NCBI GenBank assembly: GCA_946413525.1
Contig: CAMKKZ010000037.1
Coordinates: 1 to 36,515 of the forward strand
DNA: 36,515 bases
Reading direction: 5' to 3'
From: an uncultured Oribacterium sp.
Lineage (GTDB): Bacteria > Bacillota > Clostridia > Lachnospirales > Lachnospiraceae
In this document: piece by piece, positions 23,311 to 31,219 of the stretch
Numbering within the stretch: the first letter of the stretch is position 1
Layout of the letters: each line of letters begins with the position of its first letter
Translations under genes and position numbers: made by a program
Notes under the pieces: generated by a model
Database searches by the model: none
What the model was told of the DNA's origin: nothing
What the model saw: the letters and a program-made list of their open reading frames with translations, nothing else

Positions 23311-24429
23311 ATGGGTATCTATCGGACGCTTACCCTGATCCTTGATATCGAGTCTCAGACCGATGATAAACATAAACGCGCACTGATCTTCGATGATTCG
23401 ATGTACCAGCGGCGCCGTGGCAAGGGAACCGAGCTGTGCGGTTTTGTTCATGATCATGTTGACCACAAGAACCGTATCGGATTCCGTATGATGACGGGTA
23501 CGTGGACAAACAGTGAGATGAACATTCCCTTTGCACAGACACTGCTTACAACCAGAAACAAGGACCTCATGATTGGTCCCGACACCCCCGTTGATAAGAG
23601 AACCATCTCGGGCAGGCGCAAAGCCCGCGCAAAGGAAAAGGGTACCGATACCGTCCTCCGCATGGTGAAGGATGCACGCACTGTTGGAATCCCATTTGAT
23701 TCCATACTCTTCGATACATGGTTCTCAAATCCTGCCCAACTGATCGATTTGAAGAACATCGGGACGGATGTCATTGCAATGATCAAGAAAAACAGCACCA
23801 AATACCTTGTCATCGATCCAAAAACCGATTCACTGGCAATGCTGAACATAAAGGAGATCTACAGCCGAAACAAGAAGCGCTGCGGGCGTTCAAAATATCT
23901 GTTATCGGTAAGGGCATTCGCCACAAATGGAAAGGGCAAGTCTATTCCCGTCAAGCTTATATATGCCCGCAATCGCAGCAACAAAAAGGACTGGGTCTGC
24001 TTTATCTGTACGGATACGTCCCTGTCTGAGGAAGATATCTTACGCTACTATACGCTGCGTTGGAAAATCGAGACCTATTTTCATATAGCCAAAAGTTTCT
24101 TGAAACTGCGGACAGAATGTCACAGCACCAGCTATGATGCGATTACATCACATATGGTAATTATAGCCTTACGGTACATGATCCTGGAACTCGCCCGGTT
24201 CCAGCACGGAGATAACCGAACTATTGAAGATCTGTTTTATCAGGTTCAAAGAGAAGTCGTCAACTCCATGATGGATACGGCCATCGTAATCATCGTGGAT
24301 GCACTTTTGAATGCAGTACGTAAATGTTTCAATGTTACAGAGGAACAAATGAATCATCTGCTTGTAGAGTTCATCGATGAACTGCCGGAGTCATGGAAGG
24401 CTCGTTTTCGGTTACCGGCGTCGGCGTAA
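23311..24429 (+). pseudogene. IS4-family DDE transposase, N-terminally truncated by IS66 copy 1
   Basis: 372 aa. DDE features: ALIFDDSMYQRRRGKG, FDSILFDTWFSN and YYTLRWKIETYFHIAK, the Y-R-E-K signature of the IS4 group. The catalytic domain is complete, but the roughly 90-residue DNA-binding N-terminus is missing. The first codons (MGIYRTL) are made by the terminal repeat of IS66 (ends 23333), so authentic IS4 sequence begins after it. Downstream, ATTTCACTGATT occurs twice (24535-24575), likely part of the IS4 right end. Confidence 0.75.
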
Positions 24430-24772
24430 ATGCAATTATGGGCTTAAAACCATTGGAATTATCGTACTTTTTCATACATTTTGGTCTGCGAAGTATGAGT
24501 TTTTATTTGATTTTTGATAAAAACATTGTTTGAATTTCACTGATTAAGGAAAATATTCGATTTCACTGATTCGGGTTATAAATAATATCAAGTTCACTCA
24601 TTTATGGTTTCCAGAAATAGACCGCCTTTATCTGTGTTTTGTCTTGCAAGGTTGCCTATTGTAATCCCCACTATGTGTCTATGTGGCATTCTCCGCTAAT
24701 GCTGCCAACTTTTGTCTGAATTCGCTTTCCGAAAGCCTCGGGCGGCAACGTGTCTAGGTTGCTCGATTTCAT
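24430..24772. other. IS4 right flank and fused remnant
   Basis: 343 nt without a complete gene. It holds the twice-repeated ATTTCACTGATT typical of an IS terminus, then a segment from about 24653 that matches 15494-15590, the 3' end and downstream flank of the truncated Rpn-type gene. Confidence 0.6.
24679..24743 (-). pseudogene. 3' remnant of an Rpn/PD-(D/E)XK-type gene
   Basis: It encodes LSESEFRQKLAALAENAT and a TAG stop, near-identical to the last residues of the truncated protein at 15519-16025. The similarity continues past the stop (TGCCTATTGTA, CTATGTGGCATT). Everything upstream of the remnant is replaced by the end of the GT2 gene region. Confidence 0.75.
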
Positions 24773-24783
24773 TCACCTAGACA
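24751..24783. repeat. 9-bp inverted repeat over the GT2 stop codon
   Basis: TGTCTAGGT (24751-24759) and ACCTAGACA (24775-24783) form a perfect hairpin with a 15-nt loop; the GT2 stop lies at the stem base. There is no T tract, so it is not a standard terminator. Confidence 0.7.
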
Positions 24784-25738
24784 ATTTGAACACATTATGC
24801 CTCCATCTCAAATACAACCAAACGAGTAACTTACAGAACCGAGGATGAATTTTGAAAATCCAGTAAATCAGTTTTGTTGTCATGCTCCGACAAATTCCCA
24901 TCCGATTCTGCAAAATAATAATATTGCACAATTCATCTGAAAAAGTCGGACTCACATCAATCATTATAGCCCACATAATTATGTTTCCCAGAAATCGTCT
25001 TTCAAGATATCTGTCAAGTTCTTCTTTTGTAAATATTTCCGGTGTTTTTGAACGAACATATACTTCAAATTCGTGAGCTGCCAGCAATTTATCCTTTTCA
25101 TTATTAATTGATCTTGTTTGCGTGATACTTCCCGGTCGTATTCTGTGAAACATCAGCCTATCCGATATAATCCATATACTTTTTGCTTTTTCAATTAGCT
25201 TATACGTCGTACGTGTTCCCTCAAACACGTGACCTTTCGGAAACCGAATGTCCTTCCACAATTCAGCCTTATAAATCTTATTCCATACCGCAGTCTCAAG
25301 CCTACCTTTGACAAGTTGCTTGAGTGCGGATATAGATGAATAGAGCCCTGGATGTTGAGAACTTTTTCGTCCCTCCCAGTCAAAATTACAGATAACAATA
25401 TCGGCATTTTTTTTTCGTAACTCATCAATCATTGTTTGAATCATATGCGGATATAAATAGTCATCGGAATCAAGAAATGCAACGATGTCTCCAGACATAT
25501 TATTAAGTCCTGTGTTTCTGGCATTGCTCAATCCTCCGTTTGGCTGATGAAATACTTTTATCCTCAAATCATCATACTCATCGCAAATTGCACCCGAACC
25601 ATCCGTCGAACCGTCATCAATAATGATTATTTCAAGATTTATATATGTCTGATTAATGACACTATTAATGGCCTCACGCAAGTATTCCTTAACGTTATAA
25701 ACCGGGATTATTACCGAAACAAGCACATCTCCAGACAT
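24773..25738 (-). CDS. Family 2 glycosyltransferase
   Basis: 321 aa. GT-A signature VSVIIPVYNVKEYLREAINS, IIIIDDGSTDGSG, QPNGGLSNARNTGL and FLDSDDYLYP are all present, so the nucleotide- and metal-binding core is intact. The C-terminus ends in a hydrophobic, basic region (LVWLYLRWRH) that could touch the membrane. ATG 25738 and GTG 25744 both follow GGAGG; the ATG spacing is 10 nt. The gene is more AT-rich than the left-block genes. It stands alone between IS fragments, so it is either a survivor of the original glycan operon or was acquired separately. Sugar specificity is unknown. Confidence 0.87.
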   Translation of the reverse strand: MSGDVLVSVIIPVYNVKEYLREAINSVINQTYINLEIIIIDDGSTDGSGAICDEYDDLRIKVFHQPNGGLSNARNTGLNNMSGDIVAFLDSDDYLYPHMIQTMIDELRKKNADIVICNFDWEGRKSSQHPGLYSSISALKQLVKGRLETAVWNKIYKAELWKDIRFPKGHVFEGTRTTYKLIEKAKSIWIISDRLMFHRIRPGSITQTRSINNEKDKLLAAHEFEVYVRSKTPEIFTKEELDRYLERRFLGNIIMWAIMIDVSPTFSDELCNIIILQNRMGICRSMTTKLIYWIFKIHPRFCKLLVWLYLRWRHNVFKLSR

Positions 25739-25744
25739 ATACAC

Positions 25745-25883
25745 ACTGCCTCCATTTGCTTTTATTTGGTATATCCCATTACCAGAGATTTATACTACGG
25801 AGTAAATAGTTCTCTCACACATGCCGCCCTCTTGGTAGATTCATGCAAGAAGCTACCCTTCCTGCCGAATCAAGCTTGAGAAT
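25745..25883. other. AT-rich upstream region of the GT2 gene
   Basis: About 140 nt. A TATAAA-like -10 on the minus strand near 25790 could serve the GT2 gene. No other feature is evident. Confidence 0.3.
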
Positions 25884-26152
25884 GTCAAACGGGAACCAAC
25901 GTCAGATCCGTATTCAAGACTTTCGACACGGACTGGAAATCTCTTGTCAACGCAAAGCTATGGTGCCAGGAGCAACTCCGCGCGAATTCCGATCCCCCCG
26001 TTGACATATCCCTGCCTAATCATTATGTCCTTGAGAGCACGGCTCAGTACCATACCCCCGTGACCCTTGCGTGGGAAAGGATACCTACCATCATCAACTC
26101 TTCAATTGCGGGGGCGCCAAAAAAGAAGACGGATCGTCTCGACACCGTAACT
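25884..26152 (+). pseudogene. IS110 transposase fragment (relative of the module copy)
   Basis: In-frame residues FDTDWKSLVNAKLWCQEQ, VLESTAQYHTPVTLAWE and SSIAGAPKKKTDRLDT align with the module transposase (FSTDWDDLVAAKSW, CIESTSTYHMPILLAWE, TIAGASKRKTDVLDA). The first codons show a probable frameshift. It stops at the catalytic TDRLD motif, where IS66 copy 2 begins. About 90 codons remain of some 480. Confidence 0.75.
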
Positions 26153-26175
26153 GTCAAATAATCGTAAGCGATAAA

Positions 26176-26205
26176 TTGTCATGATTTTTCCAAAAAATAT
26201 ATAAT
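26176..26205 (+). promoter_or_regulatory. IS66 copy 2 promoter
   Basis: TTGTCA (26176-26181), 18-nt spacer, TATAAT (26200-26205), just inside the left terminal repeat and reading toward tnpA. The 5' leader to tnpA is about 160 nt. Confidence 0.6.
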
Positions 26206-26373
26206 CTATGCCAGTAATACTAATCACTCATGTTGATGAACAAGCATGGCTCCTGTCTGTTTTCTTTTCATTCAGTTTTCAAATCATAGATTTCTCATCA
26301 ATCTTCTTCATTCTTTTTTGCAGCCATATATCATCAAAAAGCAAGGATAAATCATGACGAAGGCAATTATACC

Positions 26374-26775
26374 ATGCAGACCAGTAGAAGTAACGAGGAA
26401 TGGAAAGCGATCATCCTTGAATGCAGGGCCAGCGAACTCAGCGACAAGGAATGGTGCGCAAAAAGACGCATATCAAGATCGACATTCTACTATCACTTGA
26501 GGAAACTGCGGGAACAGGAAGGCCTGGTTCCCGAAAGGCCAATCGTGGAAGCCCGTGGCGTAAAGCAGGAAATCGTTCCGTTGCGCATTGAAAATGGCAA
26601 TTCAACAGTTCAGGATGCGTTCAAGGAAATGGGATACGGGCCGTGTCCAGATTCCGACATCCGTATCGAATGCCACGGAATGACTGTGACCATCCCTTCC
26701 GATGCCCGGGAAAGCTCCATCCGCAGCGTCATCATGGCACTGGGGGGCTTATGTCAGGCGACCTGTCGGGTGTAG
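26374..26775 (+). CDS. tnpA: IS66 TnpA (Orf1)
   Basis: 133 aa, full length. The N-terminus has the TnpA HTH pattern: NEEWKAIILECRASELSDKE, WCAKRRISRSTFYYHLRKLR. The C-terminus IRIECHGMTVTIPSDA and SSIRSVIMALGGL matches the family end. It probably binds DNA and is required with TnpB and TnpC for transposition. The tnpB start overlaps its 3' end by 25 nt. The gene itself shows no lesion, but its partners are broken. Confidence 0.88.
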   Translation: MQTSRSNEEWKAIILECRASELSDKEWCAKRRISRSTFYYHLRKLREQEGLVPERPIVEARGVKQEIVPLRIENGNSTVQDAFKEMGYGPCPDSDIRIECHGMTVTIPSDARESSIRSVIMALGGLCQATCRV

Positions 26776-27053
26776 CGAAAATATACCTTGTCACAGGCTG
26801 CACCGACAGGAGGAAAAGCATAGATGGCCTGATGTCCATTGTGCGTGACAGCTACAATCTTGACCCCTATTCCAATTCCCTTTTTCTTTTCTGTGGGAAA
26901 CGATGCGACCGGATCAAGGCATTGCATTATGACAAGACCGGCTTTGTCCTTTACTGTGAAACACACTTTTGTGAATTTTGAAAAAAGCGTACACAAACCA
27001 GACCTGCCTGAAAAGCAGTATCTTTCGTGCATATTCAGCTTGAAAGGGATAAG

Positions 27054-28298
27054 CTATGCGGCAACAACAGGCTCTTCCCAGCCAAGCGCTTTCAGTTTCT
27101 TCAAATACGCAGCTATCTTTCGTTCCTTGTTGAATTTGTTATAGTAGTCTGCTCCCAGATCCTCGAAGGCCACACCGTCTTTGAGGATGTGGTAGATAGC
27201 GACCAGCATGGAATGGGCAATAGCAACATAGGCACGCTTTTTGCCACGGTGGGCGCTGATCTTTGTAAACTGAGCATAAAAGTAGGAGCTTTTGTTCCTT
27301 ACGGCGGAATGGGCGCATATCACCAAGGTGGATCGAAGCATGGCATTCCCCTTTCTCGTCTTGCCAGACCTCCGCTTATGGGCGCTTTCGTTGTTTCCCG
27401 GACACAGCCCCGCCTATGATGAGATGTGCCCGTCAGTAGGGAAACGGTTCATGTCCGTCCCGATGACAGATATGATTTCCTGTGCGCCTGTCTTGCCGAT
27501 ACCGGGGAGATCCTGGATGGCCTCTACTGCTTGCTTTTCATCCGGTGTCATGAAGGACTCAATGTCCGCATCGAGTTCGGCTATGTGGGCATTAACCTCG
27601 TCCAAATGGCTGAGGAGGACACGCATCATCTTCTTCTGAAGATCGGAAATGACACCCTCCAGATCGTCGATGATCTGCTCCTTGCTGGCCTTGAGGTTAT
27701 GCGCGATAACCTTCTTCTTGTAAAGCTCGTCGTATTTTTTTGAGTCGATCTTCACGCCGTCAAGGATGAGCTCCAGGATGTTCCTCGCGCTCATGCCGTT
27801 GATGTCTGTAATGGTACCGGAAATCTTGATGTTTGCGCCTTCCAGCATCTTCTGAAGACGGTTGAGTTCCCAGTTGCGCTCTCCGACAAGGCTCTTGCGG
27901 TACCGGACAAGCTCCCTGAGCTCGCGTTGGCCCTTGTCTGGGATGTAGCTCGCCTGCAGAAGGCCGTGCCGCAGCAGGTCGGCAATCCACTCCGCGTCCT
28001 TGACGTCTGTCTTCCTGCCCAGAACGTTCTTCATGTGGTGGGCGTTCACCACCATGGCGGGGATCTCCGAAGCCTCAAGGATGTTGTAAAGTGGCTTCCA
28101 GTAGGATCCCGTACTTTCCATGGCTGCCATCTCGCACTTGCTTGATTTCAGCCAGTCAGCCAGGGACAGCAGTTCCCTGGTCGTTGCACCGAAGTCCCGT
28201 ATCTCCTGCCGGTTGCCTTTTTTCAGGCAGGCTACGATGAGCTTTTTGTGCACGTCGATACCACAACAAATGTCGTAAACTCTTTCCATAAATGCCAC
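27054..28298 (-). pseudogene. IS110 transposase with in-frame amber stop
   Basis: 414 codons plus stop. RuvC/DEDD residues: YDICCGIDVHKKLIVACL, AAMESTGSYWKPLY, GRKTDVKDAEWIADLL. C-terminal domain: LPGIGKTGAQEIISVIGTDM, then HISS-stop-AGLCPGNNESAH. The TAG at 27414-27416 replaces the conserved tryptophan of the H-x-S-S-W-A-G-L-C-P-G motif (TGG to TAG). The frame is unbroken on both sides. Downstream VAYIAHSM-like residues and LKALGWEEPVVAA complete the protein. The ATG has a strong AGGAGG. A truncated product would lack the second catalytic domain. Confidence 0.85.
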
Positions 28299-28309
28299 CT
28301 CCTGGATAA

Positions 28310-28475
28310 GATTTTACGGCACGGCATCCTGTCGCTTGTTATTTTACTGTACGTCCTTTTGCCACGGATGGCTAGACAGATGGTGGTGCAAATGAGGATG
28401 CCTGAAATCAATTTACTATGCGGGTTAAAAGACCCAAAACGAACAATCGATTTTTGCCGTTATTGCTTATTATAG
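28310..28475 (-). ncRNA. Candidate bridge RNA in the left end of the nested IS110
   Basis: TATAAT on the minus strand (28469-28474) could start an RNA near 28462 that ends before the transposase ribosome site. It contains a small GGGT/ACCC hairpin and a 7-bp perfect stem, GGCATCC with GGATGCC (minus strand, 28402-28396 with 28329-28323). That stem encloses a 66-nt loop with further pairing (TTGCCAC with GTGG-GCAA). No good -35 lies upstream, which fits IS110 elements where the -35 comes from the joined right end in the circle (family knowledge). Confidence 0.4.
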
Positions 28476-28719
28476 CACAAAAAGTTCGGATTGGATCCTT
28501 CACGAAACTTGCCCCTCTCCTTGTTTCATTCATTGTGGCGCCACGCGGGCGGGGCATGAGGATTACTACAAGAGGCTCGACTGCGGCAGCCTTCAATGGC
28601 CCAGGAGCGCATCGGAGGCAAGGCCGCTCACGCGGCAGGAATTCCGCTGGCTTCTCGAAGGCCTGTCCATTGACCAGCCCAGGGCGCTCAGGGCGGGCAG
28701 CGGCGGCAGACAGTTCTGA

Positions 28720-29001
28720 AATTGTGCAAAACGCTGAAATTTTCCCTGCATTTCCCCGCCCCGACTCCCCCAATCACACAAAGGCAAATGATGCCCATCT
28801 CGCCCCTCCTGTGGCAGGATGGGGTGGCGGGGATGCGGATGCCGTTTTTATTTCGCCTTCAGGGCGGCGGTCATCCAGTGCCCGGGCAGAGAGGCGTATC
28901 CTCTATACAAAATGACGGGAGGCCTGGCTACCTCCAATTCGCCTGAATGGGCTTTATATGCTATAATAAGGCATAAAAAGAAGTGGAAAGGTGGATGGGC
29001 G
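28720..29001. other. IS66 copy 2 tnpB-tnpC spacer
   Basis: About 280 nt, GC-rich, without a supported gene. Other frames are open but lack ribosome sites and family motifs. It includes an AT-rich TATAATAAGG near 28961 that could be a -10 for tnpC. Confidence 0.35.
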
Positions 29002-30510
29002 ATGGCGGCGAAACAGTCCTTCAAAACAAACATAATCATACCGGAGGCCATGCCGGCCCTGGATGAAAACAGCTCCAGGGAAGAGCTTTTTGCGCGTTGC
29101 AGGCAGCAAGACGAAACCATCGTGGAACTCACAAAGCAGGTCACGAACTTTTCCGAATCCGTAGAGTAGCTTATGCGGAAACTGTTTGGAAGATCCAGGG
29201 AAACCCTCCCCATCCCGGGACAGATCGACCTGTTTGGGAACATATGGGGCGATACATCCCTGCCCCGGGCAGGAACCCCCGCCGGCGGTGGGGCTACGCC
29301 GCCCGCCCCGGATGAGGCGCTGGCAGGCAGCATCCCGGAGGAAAAGCCGGACAGAAAAGCAAGGCCCAAAAGGAAGGACATCTTTTCCAACATGGAAACG
29401 GAAAAAGTGATCATCCCCCTTTCCGATGACGAGCTCACCTGTCAGATCTGCGGTTCGCGAATGAAGGTTATTGGCGAGGAAATGGCAAGGGAGGAATTCA
29501 GGATCACGCCGATGCAGGTCACCCGGGTCCAGTATTTCCGCCAGACGGCGGCCTGCCCGGAATGCAGGGAGGAATACGGGGTCTTCGCCTTTGTGAACTC
29601 AGAAGCCCCGCCCGCCCTGATTGACCACAGCATGGCGTCGCCCTCCGCTGTGGCCTATGTGGTCCACCAAAAGATAACGAACGCCATGACATATTACCGC
29701 ATGGAGATGGAAATGGAGTCCCGCGGGGTCCCCCTGGGGAGGGAGACCATGGCAGCGTGGGTCATTGCCTGTGCCCTGAACATCCTCAGACCCCTCTACG
29801 ATATCCTGCTGGGGGAAGCCCTGCGGAGGCTCGTCCTCCATGTGGATGAGACATGGGGGCAAGTCCTCCATGAGGAGGTCAGACCGGCCACGTCAAAATC
29901 CTACATCTGGCTTCTCGTTACCGGTGAGGACGGGCTCCCTACGATTTCCATATATCACTACGCCCCGACGCGCGGCCATGAAATCCCGGAATTTCTCTTC
30001 AAGGATTACGACGGGTATTTCCATACCGACAAGTATGGCGGTTACGGCTGCCTCGAGGAGCATCTCACGAGATGCCTATGCTGGGCCCACGGGAGAAGGA
30101 AATGGCTGGAAGCAATGCCGGCCAGCATCCGGAATCGGGATCGGACGGGATTGAAAGCCGGGGATCTCACGCCGGCCGAGATTGGGTTCCTCTACTGCGA
30201 GAAGATCCTCCTAATAGATAAGAAGCTCAAGGGCCTCCCACCAGGGGAGAAGCAGACAAGGAGGCTGGAGGAGGAAAAAACCGGTTCTCGATTCTTTCTG
30301 GGCATGGCTGGCCGGCGTGGATCCCCTTCCCGGGAGCAAGCTGGAAAAGGCAGTGAACTATTTTTCCGATTCCAGAGAAAGGTTCGAGAATTACCTGAAA
30401 GATGGGAGGTGCTCACCAACAAACATAGCGGTAAGAATGTATTTTGAGGGACGGTGTGGTATCTGTATAATGATACCGTATGGTTCCTTAAAATGGTATC
30501 CACGTTCATA
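29002..30510 (+). pseudogene. tnpC: IS66 TnpC (copy 2): amber stop, frameshift and lost 3' end
   Basis: The start ATG 29002 follows AAAGGTGG. The N-terminus (MAAKQSFKTNIIIPEAMPAL) runs to SVE, then TAG at 29167-29169 in place of an expected CAG, and continues in frame with LMRKLFGRSRETLPIPGQID. The zinc and DDE regions follow: CQICGSRMKVIG, LVLHVDETWGQV and YFHTDKYGGYGC. At the A6 run 30276-30281 the frame shifts by one; the other frame then reads DPLPGSKLEKAVNYFSDSRE. After CSPTNI the match ends, so the segment with the catalytic glutamate is gone. Three lesions make it inactive. Confidence 0.88.
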
Positions 30511-31213
30511 TTAATCGCTTACTTTTGAATATCAAATCATGCATCAGTATCTCCGCAATTTTGAAATCAAACTCCGTATCAATATCAACACTTTTGTATT
30601 GATCCATTATGTAAGCAAAACTACCATGTTGATATATATATTTATCCATTTCAAACCTTTGACATTTAGCGATATAAATAGCACCATTAATTCTATAGAA
30701 AACCTCGCCTGCTTGTCTTCGTTGTAAACTCTTTGGATCAATGAAATTAACTAGTTCATGATTTAATGGCAAACGTCCACACCATAATGGAGAATGCTCA
30801 GCCTTACAAACTGATACTACAGCAAATTCCGCTTTTGTCTGATATAATTTGTAAGCATTGACTATATCTTTAGCGTCCCTTAGGGGAGAAGTTGGCTGAA
30901 GAAGGCAAAAACTCTCAAAGGATACTCCCTTTTTTTGATACCCTTCTAATACTTCATCTACCATCTCCCATGAACTTACAGTATCACTTGATGTATACTC
31001 ACTCCTCAGAAAGGGCACCTTTGCACCATATCGTTTCGCAATTTCTGCATATTTTTCCGAATCCGTTGAAACCATGACTTCTGTAAAACATTTAGACTTT
31101 ATTGCCGCTTCTATTGAATAAGCTAACAACGGTTTCCCACACAAATCTCTGATGTTCTTATCTTTTAACCTTTTTGAGCCGCTTCTGGCTGGTATAATTG
31201 CAATATTACTCAC
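30506..31213 (-). CDS. neuA: CMP-nonulosonate cytidylyltransferase (NeuA/LegF-like)
   Basis: 235 aa, normal length. The nucleotide-binding start IAIIPARSGSKRLKDKNIRD (residues 4-23), VMVSTDSEKYAEIA, LLQPTSPLRDAKDI and SVDIDTEFDFKIAE are diagnostic of acylneuraminate cytidylyltransferases. The enzyme activates a nine-carbon acid (sialic, legionaminic or similar) with CTP. The GTG start lies 6 nt after the neuC stop, with only a weak ribosome site. The last residues (SKRLI) and the stop are encoded by the right terminal repeat of IS66 copy 2, so the native end was replaced; the catalytic part should be unaffected. Confidence 0.9.
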   Translation of the reverse strand: MSNIAIIPARSGSKRLKDKNIRDLCGKPLLAYSIEAAIKSKCFTEVMVSTDSEKYAEIAKRYGAKVPFLRSEYTSSDTVSSWEMVDEVLEGYQKKGVSFESFCLLQPTSPLRDAKDIVNAYKLYQTKAEFAVVSVCKAEHSPLWCGRLPLNHELVNFIDPKSLQRRQAGEVFYRINGAIYIAKCQRFEMDKYIYQHGSFAYIMDQYKSVDIDTEFDFKIAEILMHDLIFKSKRLI

Positions 31214-31219
31214 CTTGAT

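Larger units (their letters stand above)
16272..23333 (-). mobile_element. IS66-family element, copy 1, interrupted by an IS110 module
   Basis: Terminal inverted repeats GTAAGCGTCCGATA are perfect over 14 bp: 16272-16285 on the plus strand and 23320-23333 on the minus strand. Inside, on the minus strand, are tnpA, tnpB, two accessory ORFs and tnpC, in that order. The xre-IS110-companion module sits between the second accessory ORF and tnpC. The right end lies inside an IS4-family transposase gene. The flanking 8-bp sequences do not match, so no target duplication is visible; deletion or recombination at one side is likely. Confidence 0.8.
26961..28557 (-). mobile_element. IS110-family element nested in tnpB
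   Basis: The boundaries come from the tnpB reading frame, which breaks at about 26960 and resumes at about 28558. The transposase is on the minus strand, with a short right end (about 90 nt) and a longer non-coding left end (about 260 nt). That is the IS110-group layout. No terminal inverted repeats or target duplication are visible, as expected for the family. Confidence 0.8.
26751..28719 (+). pseudogene. tnpB: IS66 TnpB split by an IS110 insertion
   Basis: The first part (26751-26960, 70 codons) reads VAKIYLVTGCTDRRKSIDGL, LFLFCGKRCDRIKALHYD, KTGFVLYCE. The rest resumes at 28558 with EDYYKRLDCGSLQWPRSASE, RPLTRQEFRWLLEGLSIDQ and a stop at 28719. Joined, they give about 124 aa, the normal TnpB length, with no lost residues in the conserved TGFVLYxxDYYKRLDxGxxQWPR region. 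About 1.6 kb of IS110 lies between. Confidence 0.85.
26164..30522 (+). mobile_element. IS66-family element, copy 2, with IS110 nested in tnpB
   Basis: Terminal repeats GTAAGCGATAAAT (26164-26176) and, on the minus strand, GTAAGCGATTAAT (30510-30522) match at 12 of 13 positions. It contains tnpA, tnpB split by IS110, and a tnpC with a stop, a frameshift and a missing 3' end. It belongs to a different IS66 subgroup from copy 1. No target duplication is visible. The left end cuts an IS110 fragment; the right end lies in the neuA 3' end. Confidence 0.75.

Noticed and set aside
19133..24782. ACCTAGAC shared between the IS110 leader (19133) and the hairpin at 24775
   Set aside because: An 8-mer is expected about once by chance on two strands of a 36-kb window; no other link.
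28848..29438. Minus-strand ORF of 196 aa across the start of IS66 tnpC copy 2
   Set aside because: Reverse shadow of TnpC coding sequence; no motif or ribosome site.
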